Shown here one piece after another: positions 1 through 9,244 of a stretch of 64,000 nucleotides of DNA (position 1 is its first letter; each line of letters begins with the position of its first letter). Made by a program: the position numbers and the translations under genes. This DNA is from an uncultured Oscillospiraceae bacterium. GTDB lineage: Bacteria > Bacillota > Clostridia > Oscillospirales > Oscillospiraceae. The DNA lies in contig CAJUKT010000091.1 in assembly GCA_910587255.1 (NCBI GenBank), positions 62,001 to 126,000 of the forward strand, given 5' to 3'. The notes beneath the pieces were generated by a model. The model did no database searches. It was given only the letters and a program-made list of their open reading frames with translations, and had not been told where the DNA came from.

Positions 1-536
1 TATTCCCGGACACGGGGGAAGCCGGGGGCGTATTGCAGGTGGACGTGGCCGTGGAGGTGGTAGCGGGGCTTGAAGCGGTCCATCAGGCGCTTAAAGCAGG
101 CGAAGCCCTGGTGGCAGGCGTCGTCCATGTCGCCCACCCCCTGGGAGGGGGCGTGGGTGATGAGGATATCCACCCCGCCCCTGCGCAGGGCCCGGCCCAG
201 CTTGGCGATGCGCCAGCGCATCTGGCGCTCGGTGTACTGGTGGACGCTGCTGTTATACTTCATGCACCCGCCCAGACCCAGGATGCGGTAGCCTTTGAAC
301 TCAATCACCCGGCCGTCGATGCAGTCGCAGCCCTCGGGGGGCTGCTGCTCATAGCGGGTGTCGTGGTTGCCGTGGACATAGAACAGCGGTCTGTTGGACA
401 TGGTGACCAGAAAGGTGAGGTAGCTGGAGGGCAGGTCGCCGCAGGAGATAATGGCGTCCGCCCCCTGGAGCTTTTCCTTGGAAAAGTAGTCCCACAGTCC
501 CTGGTCCGGGGCGTCGGAGATGACCAGCAGCTTCAC
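1..536 (-). CDS. Metallophosphoesterase family protein (YfcE-like), partial
   Basis: The reading frame enters from the left edge, so the C-terminus is missing. Visible calcineurin-type motifs are CGDLP, HGNHD, THAP and HGHVH, which bind two metals and hydrolyse phosphoesters. The first motif, normally D-x-H, reads SDAPD, so the usual first histidine is absent; clostridial relatives often vary here. The GTG start at 536 overlaps the TGA of the upstream BMP-like gene by four bases (GTGA), so the two are translationally coupled in one operon. No signal peptide is seen, so it is probably cytoplasmic. The family assignment is firm; the substrate is unknown. Confidence 0.8.
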   Translation of the reverse strand, partial: MKLLVISDAPDQGLWDYFSKEKLQGADAIISCGDLPSSYLTFLVTMSNRPLFYVHGNHDTRYEQQPPEGCDCIDGRVIEFKGYRILGLGGCMKYNSSVHQYTERQMRWRIAKLGRALRRGGVDILITHAPSQGVGDMDDACHQGFACFKRLMDRFKPRYHLHGHVHLQYAPGFPRVRE

Positions 537-2470
537 GGTTTTTCCTCCTCCGGCGGGATGCTCTCCCGGTCCACTCCCAGCCGGCGCACCGTGGGCTTGG
601 CCACGTCCAGCAGCTCGTCAAAGGCGGGCAGGGAGCCGTCGATCCGGTCGCACAGCCAGTTCATTTTCAGGATTTCCTCCATGGAGAGGTCCCGGGAGCC
701 GTCGTTGACCACACGGCCCGCCTGGTCCCGGATGAGCCGCTGGAAGGGATGGATGGCGCCCGTTCGGATACCCTGGCGCAAAATCTCCGCCAGTGAGCGC
801 ACCCCCTCGGGCAGGTGGGGGCTGAAGCGCAGGTCCACCACGCCGCTGTTCATCCCCCACCAGTAGTTGATGGCGCGGCTGGCGTCCTCCGCCAGGGGGA
901 TGGCCCTGGGGTCCCGGAGCATCTCCCGGACGATGCGCACGTAGAATTCCCCCCAGTGCCAGCTGGGGGAGGCCAGCTGCACCAGTTCCCCGTCCGGCTC
1001 CAGCCGGGCCAGGCCCTGGGCGCCGTCGGGCTGCTCGGAGATGAAGTCGCGGTCGCTGACGATCTGGATGCTCTGGCGCTGGAACTCGCCCATATAGTTT
1101 CCCGGCAGGCAGTGCCAGCGCAGGTCGATGCGGGCCTCCGGGTTGGTGAGCGCCGCCCCCAGGGCGAAGGCGTTGATGCTGGCGGGCACTCCCAGGATGG
1201 GATAGCTGCCCACATAGCCGATGCGCCCGGTCTGGCTCATGGCCCCGGCGATGGCGCCGGTGATGAACTTGCCCTCGTACACCCGGCAGTAGTATGCCTT
1301 CACATTCACGTAGGGCTGGTCGATGGAGCAGTTCATAAAGCGCACCTTGGGGTACTTCACCGCCACGCGCAGCGTGGCGTCGATCAGGCTCACCGACGTG
1401 GTGAAAATGAGCTCCGCGCCCCCCTGCACCGCCTCGCAGATGGCGGACTCCGTCCCATGGGGGGAGACGCCGTAGTAGCTGATGACGCTCACGCTGTCCC
1501 CCAGGGTCTGCTCCAGGTATTCCCGGCCCTTGTCGTGGGCGGCGGTCCAGCCGCTGGTGCTGGGGGTGCCCTGGAACAAAAAGGCCACCCGCAGCCGCTT
1601 TTTTGTCCCCAGCAGGGCGGACATAACGCTCTTTTTCTCCTCGCCGGCGGCGGGGGCCAGGCTCACGGCAATGGGGTCCGGGGAACCGTGGAGACACAGC
1701 TCCTTCCAGATGGCGGACAGGGTTCTGCGGTACTCCCCCTCGCCGATGGAGGAGAGGAACTGCTGGGCGTCGTAGAACTCCAGCCAGCGCAGCAGCGCGT
1801 CCCCGGCGGTCAGCCCCAGGCCGCCGCCCCCCAGGCGGTAGAAGCTCTCCCGGAAGCTGAAATACCGGGCCTTGAATTTCTTCTGGAAATCCTCCGGCCA
1901 ATCCTCGTCGCGGGCAAAGCCCAGGGCAGCCTGGAGCTTGGCGTACCCGCCCAGGTCGCTGAAATGCAGGCCCCAGCAGCGGCTGTGCCTGAAAAAGTCC
2001 AGAAATTCCAGATAAATCTGGGTGGTGATGTCGTCCGACTGCTCCGGCATCAGCCGGATGATGTCCGCCTGCACGATGGCCGAGCCCATGCTTTTGAGCA
2101 CGCTCACCCGCTTGTTCCCCTCCTGGACGTAGAACCGGCCCAGGTACTCATAGCACTTGATGGGGTCGTGTATGCCCTCGCTGAGCTGGGCGGCGCACAG
2201 GTTGACCCATTTCGTGGCAAATTCCGACTCCGGCCCCATCAGGGGGAAGAACCCGGCGGAGAAGGAATTGCACCGGGCCTCCTCCGTGGAGCCCACCACC
2301 AGATAGATGGGCACGTCCATCACCCCCAGATTTACCTGGGAGAGCTGGAGCTTGTCCGGTCCCAGGGCCTGGATGTTGGGGGCCAGCCCCCGGTGGACAC
2401 AGTTTTTATATTCCCGCTGGCCCTGCTTCAGGGCCGCCAGATAGTATTGCAACGCCTCGGCGCTGGACAT
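533..2470 (-). CDS. Leaderless BMP-family (Med/PnrA-like) binding protein with extra N-terminal domain
   Basis: About 645 residues. The C-terminal part, from roughly residue 290, has the fold signature of BMP family substrate-binding proteins: an opening LRVAFLFQGTPSTSGW, then a conserved GRIGYVGSYPILGVPA stretch. Unlike transporter lipoproteins there is no signal peptide or lipobox. The first ~280 residues form a separate domain containing EGNKRVSVLK, which resembles the ParB/sulfiredoxin-type fingerprint. I infer a cytoplasmic ligand sensor, not a transporter subunit; no ABC transporter genes are adjacent. The ATG at 2470 is preferred because AAAGGAGT lies 9 bases upstream; an in-frame GTG at 2479 sits inside that ribosome binding site. 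It is coupled to the downstream metallophosphoesterase. Confidence 0.75.
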   Translation of the reverse strand: MSSAEALQYYLAALKQGQREYKNCVHRGLAPNIQALGPDKLQLSQVNLGVMDVPIYLVVGSTEEARCNSFSAGFFPLMGPESEFATKWVNLCAAQLSEGIHDPIKCYEYLGRFYVQEGNKRVSVLKSMGSAIVQADIIRLMPEQSDDITTQIYLEFLDFFRHSRCWGLHFSDLGGYAKLQAALGFARDEDWPEDFQKKFKARYFSFRESFYRLGGGGLGLTAGDALLRWLEFYDAQQFLSSIGEGEYRRTLSAIWKELCLHGSPDPIAVSLAPAAGEEKKSVMSALLGTKKRLRVAFLFQGTPSTSGWTAAHDKGREYLEQTLGDSVSVISYYGVSPHGTESAICEAVQGGAELIFTTSVSLIDATLRVAVKYPKVRFMNCSIDQPYVNVKAYYCRVYEGKFITGAIAGAMSQTGRIGYVGSYPILGVPASINAFALGAALTNPEARIDLRWHCLPGNYMGEFQRQSIQIVSDRDFISEQPDGAQGLARLEPDGELVQLASPSWHWGEFYVRIVREMLRDPRAIPLAEDASRAINYWWGMNSGVVDLRFSPHLPEGVRSLAEILRQGIRTGAIHPFQRLIRDQAGRVVNDGSRDLSMEEILKMNWLCDRIDGSLPAFDELLDVAKPTVRRLGVDRESIPPEEEKP

Positions 2471-2669
2471 AAAACCCACTCCTTTCGGTGGTTAACCGCC
2501 AGTATTGTATCAAATGCCGCTGTCGGATGCCAGTATTTGGGGGAAATTTCCCTTGTGTGGATCGCTGAAAAAAGGGCGTGCCGCGCCCGGTCTTTTGACG
2601 CTTTGCCCTCCCGGGGCCGGAGAGACGGGGGAGGGGAAAAGAGAGGGGCGAAAAGCGCGCTGTTTTCAG

Positions 2670-2698
2670 TAGACAAGTGGGGAGCGCAGGTGTATAAT
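2670..2698 (+). promoter_or_regulatory. Sigma-A type promoter of the ATP synthase operon
   Basis: TAGACA at 2670-2675 and TATAAT at 2693-2698, separated by 17 bases, 55 bases before the atpB start. The rest of the 280-base divergent gap shows no further feature I can support. Confidence 0.65.
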
Positions 2699-2752
2699 AG
2701 GTGCGCCGCGCCGGAGGGGCGCGGGGAATTGCTCGAAAGAAGGAATGCTTGG

Positions 2753-3586
2753 ATGAAGCAACAGAAAAAAGGGCTGGCGGTGTGCCTGGCGGCCGCAGTG
2801 CTGCTGCTCATCGCCGCGCTGCTGGCGGGCTCGCCCGGCCCGTCGGAGAGCGTGCAGGAGGCCATGCGGGACGCGGTGCTCCACGGCACGGGGCAGGTCA
2901 GCCTGTTCGGCCTGATGACGGTGAACCCGGGGATGATCTCGGCGCTGCTGGTGACGGCCTTCCTGCTGCTGGCCGCCGTCCTGATCCGGGTTTTCGCCAT
3001 CCCCCGGTTCCAGTACCGGCCGGGGAGGCTGCAGCTGGCGCTGGAGGAGCTGGTGGGTTTGTTCGACGGCATGGCCAGGGAAAACAGCCCCCACCGCAAC
3101 CGCTTTTTGGGGGCCTACCTCTTTGCCGCCGGAGCGTACATTTTTGTGGGCACCCTGTCCGAGCTGCTGGGGCTCCAGGCGGTCACCGTCCACGGCCATC
3201 CCATCACCCTGCCCGCCCCGCTGTCCGATGTGAACGCCGCCATCGCCATGGGCACCCTGTCCTATCTGGTGATCCTGTCCGGCGGCGTGGCCGCCAACGG
3301 CCTGGGCGGCGTGGGAAAGACCCTGAAGGAGTTCTCCCTGCCCATATCCATGAGCTTCCGTCTCTTCGGCGCGCTGCTCAGCGGCCTTTTGGTGACGGAG
3401 CTGGTATATTACTACGTGGCGCTCAGCTTTGTGCTCCCCGTGGTGGTGGGGGTGCTGTTCACCCTGCTCCACGCCCTGATCCAGACCTACGTGCTCACCA
3501 TGCTCACCGCGCTGTACTACGGCGAGGTGTCCGAGCCCTCTCACAAGAAGGAGAAAAAGAAAAAGCTCCAAGCGGAAAACGCCTGA
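2753..3586 (+). CDS. atpB: F0F1 ATP synthase subunit a
   Basis: 277 residues, a multi-spanning membrane protein that forms the ion half-channels against the c-ring. Diagnostic stretches are PLSDVNAAIAMGTLSYL, SLPISMSFRLFGALLSG (with the essential channel arginine) and HALIQTYVLTMLTALYY. The N-terminus is a hydrophobic helix and the C-terminus is lysine-rich. The ATG at 2753 follows an AGAAGGA ribosome binding site. It is the first gene of the operon; no atpI precedes it. A long open frame that overlaps it from upstream is fortuitous. Confidence 0.96.
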   Translation: MKQQKKGLAVCLAAAVLLLIAALLAGSPGPSESVQEAMRDAVLHGTGQVSLFGLMTVNPGMISALLVTAFLLLAAVLIRVFAIPRFQYRPGRLQLALEELVGLFDGMARENSPHRNRFLGAYLFAAGAYIFVGTLSELLGLQAVTVHGHPITLPAPLSDVNAAIAMGTLSYLVILSGGVAANGLGGVGKTLKEFSLPISMSFRLFGALLSGLLVTELVYYYVALSFVLPVVVGVLFTLLHALIQTYVLTMLTALYYGEVSEPSHKKEKKKKLQAENA

Positions 3587-3620
3587 GCGCATAAAAACAT
3601 AAATGTGGAGGTCGTTACCT

Positions 3621-3983
3621 ATGAATAAGCTGCTGAAAAAAATCCTTATCCTGGCCGGTGTGTTTATGCTAGCCCTGTCCCTGGCCGCCCCCGCCTTCGC
3701 TGCCGGCGCCCCCAGTCAGGGGGAGCCTGCGGCCCAGACCGAGAGCGATGAGGGCTCCACCATCGGGCTGAAGGCCATCGCGGCGGGCATCGCCGTGGGC
3801 ATCGCCGCCGCCGGCGGCGCGGTGGGCATGGGCCTTGCCACAGCCAAGTCCACCGAGAGCCTTGCCCGCCAGCCCGAGGCGGAGGGCAAGATCCGCACCA
3901 CCCTGATGCTGGGCCTGGTCTTTATTGAGACGGCCATCATCTATGCGCTGCTGGTGGTCATCCTCATCATCTTTGTGCTGTAA
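3621..3983 (+). CDS. atpE: F0F1 ATP synthase subunit c, with N-terminal leader
   Basis: 120 residues, longer than the usual 70-90, because a signal-like leader of about 28 residues ending AAPAFAA precedes the hairpin. The polar loop ARQPEA (residues 82-87) and the ion-binding carboxylate Glu103 in GLVFIETAIIY are present. Against the Na+ site of Ilyobacter-type c subunits, the helix-1 glutamine position is Met70 and Ser66 is replaced by Thr104, so proton coupling seems more likely than sodium, but this is inference. The start follows GGAGGT closely. Confidence 0.95.
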   Translation: MNKLLKKILILAGVFMLALSLAAPAFAAGAPSQGEPAAQTESDEGSTIGLKAIAAGIAVGIAAAGGAVGMGLATAKSTESLARQPEAEGKIRTTLMLGLVFIETAIIYALLVVILIIFVL

Positions 3984-4001
3984 CGGCGGGAGGGCTTTGT
4001 C

Positions 4002-4493
4002 ATGCCTCTGAATATCAATTTGCAGCAGATCCTGCTGCACTGGATGAACCTGTCCATTCTGACGGGGGTGCTGTATTTCCTCCTGTTCAAGCCGGTGAAG
4101 CAGTTTATGGACAAGCGGGCCGCCTATTACCAGCAGCTGGAGGAGCAGGCATCGGACAAGCTGGCCCAGGCTGAAGCGCTCAAGGCCCAGGCCCAGGCCA
4201 AGCTGGAGGCGGCGGACGACGAAATCCACGACGAGCGGATGCGCGCCCAGCAGGCGGCATCCGACGCCGCCCAGGAGCAGCTGGCCCAGGCCGAGGAGCA
4301 GGCCCGCCACATCATCGCTAAGGCCCAGGCCGAGGCGGAGCAGTCCAAGGAGCGGGCGCTGCGGGAGTCCCAGCGGGAGCTGCGGGAGCTGGCCGCCCGG
4401 GCGGCGAAAAAGCTGGCCGCCAAGCCCGGCGCGGATTTCTTTGACCAGTTCCTGGACCTGACGGAGGGAGGCGGGGCGCATGAGGGACGCTAG
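4002..4493 (+). CDS. atpF: F0F1 ATP synthase subunit b
   Basis: 163 residues: one N-terminal membrane helix (about residues 8-30, WMNLSILTGVLYFLLFKPV) followed by a long Ala/Gln/Glu/Lys-rich coiled coil, the standard peripheral-stalk architecture. The last 14 bases overlap the start of the next gene. The normal partner of its C-terminus is the delta subunit; here the only delta-like sequence is the extension on the next gene product. Confidence 0.95.
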   Translation: MPLNINLQQILLHWMNLSILTGVLYFLLFKPVKQFMDKRAAYYQQLEEQASDKLAQAEALKAQAQAKLEAADDEIHDERMRAQQAASDAAQEQLAQAEEQARHIIAKAQAEAEQSKERALRESQRELRELAARAAKKLAAKPGADFFDQFLDLTEGGGAHEGR

Positions 4494-6240
4494 AAGCCGC
4501 CTCACCGCCCTTTTGCGCAGCGCCGACCAGCCCACCCAGGAACAGCTCCAGCGATTTGAGCAGTTCCTCTCCCGCACCTACAAGCGGAAGGTGCCCCTCC
4601 ACTGGGATTATGACGAGACCCTCCAGGACGGCTTCCGCCTCCAGGTGGGCTCGGACGTGTACGACTGGACCCTGGACGGACGGGTGAGGCAGTTCCAGGA
4701 CTACCTGCGCAGGCTGGAGCCGGGACATAACGACATCGTTCCCCTCATGCGCCAGGCGGTGGAGCGGTGGGAGCCCTCCCCCGCGCCGGAGGAGATGGGC
4801 GAGGTGCTGTCGGTGGACAGCGATATCGCCGCCGTAGGCGGGCTGACCCACGCCCAGTACGGGGAGATCCTGGTGTTCGAGGGCGGCGTGAAGGGCATGG
4901 TGCAGGACCTGCGCCCCGAGGGGCTGAGCTGCATCCTCTTCGGCGACGGCGAGGAGATCCGGGCGGGCAGCATGGTCCGCCGCACCCTGAAAACCGCCGG
5001 TATGCCGGTGGGGGAGGGCTACCTGGGCCGGGTGGTGGACGCCCTGGGCCTGCCGCTGGACGGCAAAGGGTCCATTGAGCCGGAGGGCTACCGCCCCATG
5101 GAGACCCCCGCCCCGGGCATCCTGGAGCGCCAGCCGGTGAACACCCCCATGGAGACGGGGCTTTTGGCCATCGACTCCATGTTCCCCATCGGACGGGGCC
5201 AGCGGGAGCTGATCATCGGCGACCGCCAGACCGGCAAGACCGCCATCGCCCTGGACACCATCCTCAACCAGAAGGGCAAGGACGTGGTGTGCATCTATGT
5301 AGCCATCGGCCAAAAGACCAGCTCGGTGGCCCAGCTGGCGGAAAATCTGGCCCGCCGGGGGGCTATGGAATACACCACCATCGTCACCGCCCCCGCGGGG
5401 GCGTCCGCCGCCTTGCAGTATATCGCCCCCTACGCCGGGTGCGCCCTGGCCGAGCACTTCATGTACCAGGGGGACGACGTGCTCATCGTGTACGATGACC
5501 TCAGCAAGCATGCCATCGCCTACCGGGCGCTGTCTTTGCTGCTGGAGCGCTCCCCGGGGCGGGAGGCCTACCCCGGCGACGTGTTCTACCTCCACTCCCG
5601 GCTGCTGGAGCGGTCCGCCCACCTCAGTGATGAGCTGGGGGGCGGAAGCATGACCGCCCTGCCCATTGTGGAGACCCAGGCGGGGGACGTGTCCGCCTAC
5701 ATCCCCACGAATATCATCTCCATCACCGACGGACAGATCTTTTTGGAGAGCGACCTGTTCTTCTCCGGCCAGCGCCCCGCCGTCAATGTGGGCTTGTCCG
5801 TGTCCCGTGTGGGCGGCGATGCCCAGACCAAGGCCAAAAAGTCCGCCGCCGGGGCCATCCGGCTGGATCTGGCCCAGTACCGGGAGATGGAGGTGTTCAC
5901 CCAGTTCTCCAGCGACCTGGACGAGGCCACCAAGCGCCAGCTGTCCTACGGCCAGGGGCTGATGCGGCTGCTGCGCCAGCCCCAGTACGCCCCCCTGTCC
6001 CACCACCAGCAGGTCATCGTGCTCACCGCTGCCATGGGCCGCGTGATGCAGGACGTGCCGCTGGATCAGATGGACCGATTCCGGGCCGGGCTGCTGGACT
6101 GCGTGGAGGGGGAGGGCGCCGACCTGTGCGCCCGCATCGACCAGACCGGCAAGCTGTCCGAGGACGACCGGGAGGAGATCCTGGACCTGGCCCGGGCATA
6201 TCTGGCCCGGTTCCAGGGCGGCGGAAAGCAGGGCGGTTGA
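4480..6240 (+). CDS. atpA: ATP synthase alpha subunit fused to the C-terminal domain of delta
   Basis: 586 residues, about 75 longer than a normal alpha subunit. Residues ~1-86 match the C-terminal part of delta (AtpH): a PTQEQLQRFEQFLSRTYKRK helix, then GFRLQVGSDVYDWTLDGRVR, which corresponds to the usual GGFRIxVGDxVYDGSxRGxL. The six-helix N-terminal delta domain is absent. Alpha proper starts near residue 87, with Walker A GDRQTGKT at 247-254 and the arginine-finger segment SVSRVGGD. The ATG at 4480 has GGAGG about 8 bases upstream. No convincing internal start with a ribosome binding site precedes the alpha part. No other atpH lies in the operon, so this protein probably supplies the delta function. 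Confidence 0.9.
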   Translation: MRDARSRLTALLRSADQPTQEQLQRFEQFLSRTYKRKVPLHWDYDETLQDGFRLQVGSDVYDWTLDGRVRQFQDYLRRLEPGHNDIVPLMRQAVERWEPSPAPEEMGEVLSVDSDIAAVGGLTHAQYGEILVFEGGVKGMVQDLRPEGLSCILFGDGEEIRAGSMVRRTLKTAGMPVGEGYLGRVVDALGLPLDGKGSIEPEGYRPMETPAPGILERQPVNTPMETGLLAIDSMFPIGRGQRELIIGDRQTGKTAIALDTILNQKGKDVVCIYVAIGQKTSSVAQLAENLARRGAMEYTTIVTAPAGASAALQYIAPYAGCALAEHFMYQGDDVLIVYDDLSKHAIAYRALSLLLERSPGREAYPGDVFYLHSRLLERSAHLSDELGGGSMTALPIVETQAGDVSAYIPTNIISITDGQIFLESDLFFSGQRPAVNVGLSVSRVGGDAQTKAKKSAAGAIRLDLAQYREMEVFTQFSSDLDEATKRQLSYGQGLMRLLRQPQYAPLSHHQQVIVLTAAMGRVMQDVPLDQMDRFRAGLLDCVEGEGADLCARIDQTGKLSEDDREEILDLARAYLARFQGGGKQGG

Positions 6241-6241
6241 T

Positions 6242-7152
6242 ATGGCCGGGACCAAGGAGATCAAGGACCACATCGACAGCGTCCAGGAGACCAAGAAGAT
6301 CACCAGCGCCATGTACCTCATCGCCTCCACCAAGCTGCGCCGGGCCCGGCAGGAGCTGGACAACACCCGGCCCTACTTTGAGGCCCTGCGCCGGGAGATC
6401 AAGCGCATCTTCCGCACCGTGGGCGGGGAGGTGGTGGACAGCCCCTACTTCTACCCCCTGGAGGGGGAGGCGCCCCTGGATAAGCCAAACGCCTGTCTGG
6501 TCATCACCGCCGACAAGGGGCTGGCGGGGGCCTATAACCAGAACGCCATCAAGGAGGCGCTGAAGCTGCTGGACACCCACCCGGACACCAAGCTGTATGT
6601 GGTGGGGGAGTATGGGAGGCGTTTTTTTGCCTCCCACGGCATCCCCATTGAGCACAGCTTCCTCTACACCGCCCAAAACCCCACCATGGCAAGGGCCCGG
6701 GAGATCAGCGCGCTGCTGCTGGACGGCTTTGAAAACGACCGGCTGGACAAAATCTACGTGGTGTACACCGACATGGGGAACGGCATGGACTTCCAGGCCA
6801 GGTGCACCCGGGTTCTGCCCTTCCACCGGACCCATTTTGCCGACTCCGCCCGCATTGAGCCGCCGGTGACCACCCCCGTTGAGTTTCTGCCCAGCGTGCA
6901 GGCGGTGCTGGACAGCATGATGCCCAGCTATGTGTCCGGCTTTATCTACAGCGCCCTCATCGACAGCTTCTGCTGTGAGCAGCAGGCCCGCATGACCGCC
7001 ATGGACAGCGCCAACCAGAACGCGGAGAAGCTGCTGGGGGAGCTGTCGCTGGAATTCAACCGGGTGCGGCAGTCGGCCATCACCCAGGAAATCACCGAGG
7101 TGTCCGCCGGGGCCAGGGCCCAGCGGAAAAAGCATCAGAAAGAAGGTTGTTG

Positions 7153-7153
<1 letters not shown>
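6242..7153 (+). CDS. atpG: F0F1 ATP synthase subunit gamma
   Basis: 303 residues, the central rotor shaft. The N-terminal coil begins KEIKDHIDSVQETKKITSAM and the C-terminal coil contains ARMTAMDSANQNAEKLL and the typical NRVRQSAITQEITEV stretch. It starts one base after the alpha stop codon. The region between the coils is of ordinary length, and no cyanobacterial-type insertion is seen. Confidence 0.95.
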
Positions 7154-8555
<1,402 letters not shown>

Positions 8556-8556
<1 letters not shown>

Positions 8557-8966
8557 TGGATACCTTTCAGGTCCATATTCTGGCCGCGGACCGAACGCTG
8601 TACGAGGGGCCCTGCGTCAGCCTCACCATCCCGGCCAGCGACGGGGAACGAGGCATCCTGGCCCATCACGCCGGCATGATGGCCGCCATTGTGCCCGGCA
8701 CGCTGCGCTACCAGCCGCCGGGGGAGGCGGTCCGGCTGGCGGCGGTTTCCCCAGGTATGGTGAAGGTGGAGGCGGACGAGGTGCTGGTGCTGGTGGACTC
8801 CGCCGAGTGCCCGGAGGAGATTGACGAGGCTCGGGCCCGCCGGGAGGCGGACCAGGCCCGGGAGGCCATTTTGCAGAAGAAGAGCCGCCAGGAGTATCAG
8901 CTGGCCCAGGCGACCCTGGCCCGGGCGCTGAACCGCCTGCGGGTAAAGGGCGGGAGCGGTATGTGA
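8556..8966 (+). CDS. atpC: F0F1 ATP synthase subunit epsilon
   Basis: 136 residues: an N-terminal beta-sandwich (FQVHILAADRTLYEG, GERGILAHHAGMMA) and a C-terminal helical hairpin rich in Arg and Gln that can inhibit the rotor. The ATG at 8556 overlaps the atpD stop by one base and uses GGAGG inside the atpD end. It is the last gene of the operon. Confidence 0.94.
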
Positions 8967-8971
8967 GACAT

Positions 8972-9005
8972 CCTCCCCTGTGGGAGGCTGGGCAAAAATT
9001 TTTTT
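8972..9005 (+). terminator. Possible Rho-independent terminator after atpC
   Basis: A stem of CCTCCC/GGGAGG with a four-base loop (8972-8987) is followed, after an 11-base gap, by a run of seven T at 8999-9005. The gap makes it weak, but it lies between the atp operon and the tRNA promoter. Confidence 0.4.
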
Positions 9006-9015
9006 CAATTGCTAC

Positions 9016-9044
9016 TTTACAAATGGGACAAACCCTGCTATACT
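9016..9044 (+). promoter_or_regulatory. tRNA-Arg promoter
   Basis: TTTACA at 9016-9021, a 17-base spacer and TATACT at 9039-9044 with an extended TGC just before it. It ends 17 bases before the mature tRNA. Confidence 0.7.
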
Positions 9045-9061
9045 ATACGGGTATCAGAGAT

Positions 9062-9138
9062 GCGCCCGTAGTTCAATTGGATAGAGCGTCAGATTCCGGT
9101 TCTGAATGTTGGGGGTTCGAGTCCCTTCGGGCGTACCA
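9062..9138 (+). tRNA. tRNA-Arg (anticodon CCG)
   Basis: A full cloverleaf can be drawn: acceptor GCGCCCG pairs with CGGGCGT (one G-U), D-arm, anticodon stem TCAGA/TCTGA with loop TTCCGGT (anticodon CCG), five-base variable loop, T-arm GGGGG-TTCGAGT-CCCTT with two wobble pairs, discriminator A and encoded CCA at 9136-9138. It reads CGG codons. Its 3' end borders the integrase region, the usual position for tyrosine-integrase insertion. Confidence 0.95.
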
Positions 9139-9140
9139 CA

Positions 9141-9187
9141 AAAACCGCTTGAATGGTTCATTTTATGAACTTTTCAAGCGGTTTTTG
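9141..9187 (+). terminator. Rho-independent terminator after tRNA-Arg
   Basis: AAAACCGCTTGAA pairs with TTCAAGCGGTTTT, and the stem runs into a T-rich tail. It can work in both directions and so may also end the convergent integrase transcript. Confidence 0.85.
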
Positions 9188-9191
9188 CTTT

Positions 9192-9213
9192 ATGTCCCTC
9201 AAATGTCCCTCAA
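9192..9213 (+). repeat. Two tandem 11-base repeats beside the tRNA
   Basis: ATGTCCCTCAA occurs twice back to back (9192-9202 and 9203-9213), between the tRNA terminator and the integrase 3' end. Short direct repeats here are common as integrase arm sites or part of attL; this role is inferred. Confidence 0.5.
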
Positions 9214-9244
9214 ATTACCACCACGTCTTCTCAACGAACCATTT

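Noticed and set aside
815..3586. A 923-codon plus-strand open frame covering the BMP-like gene in antisense
   Set aside because: It is a GC-rich shadow: only its end (from 2753) is atpB; the upstream part has no domain and lies opposite a recognisable gene.
4318..6366. A 682-codon minus-strand frame opposite the alpha subunit gene
   Set aside because: His/Gly/Gln-rich low-complexity translation typical of antisense GC-rich frames; the plus strand encodes a clear ATPase subunit.
9120..9140. A second copy of the tRNA-Arg 3' end as attR near 27.8-28.1 kb
   Set aside because: I read the interval and found no matching stretch, so no attR is annotated.
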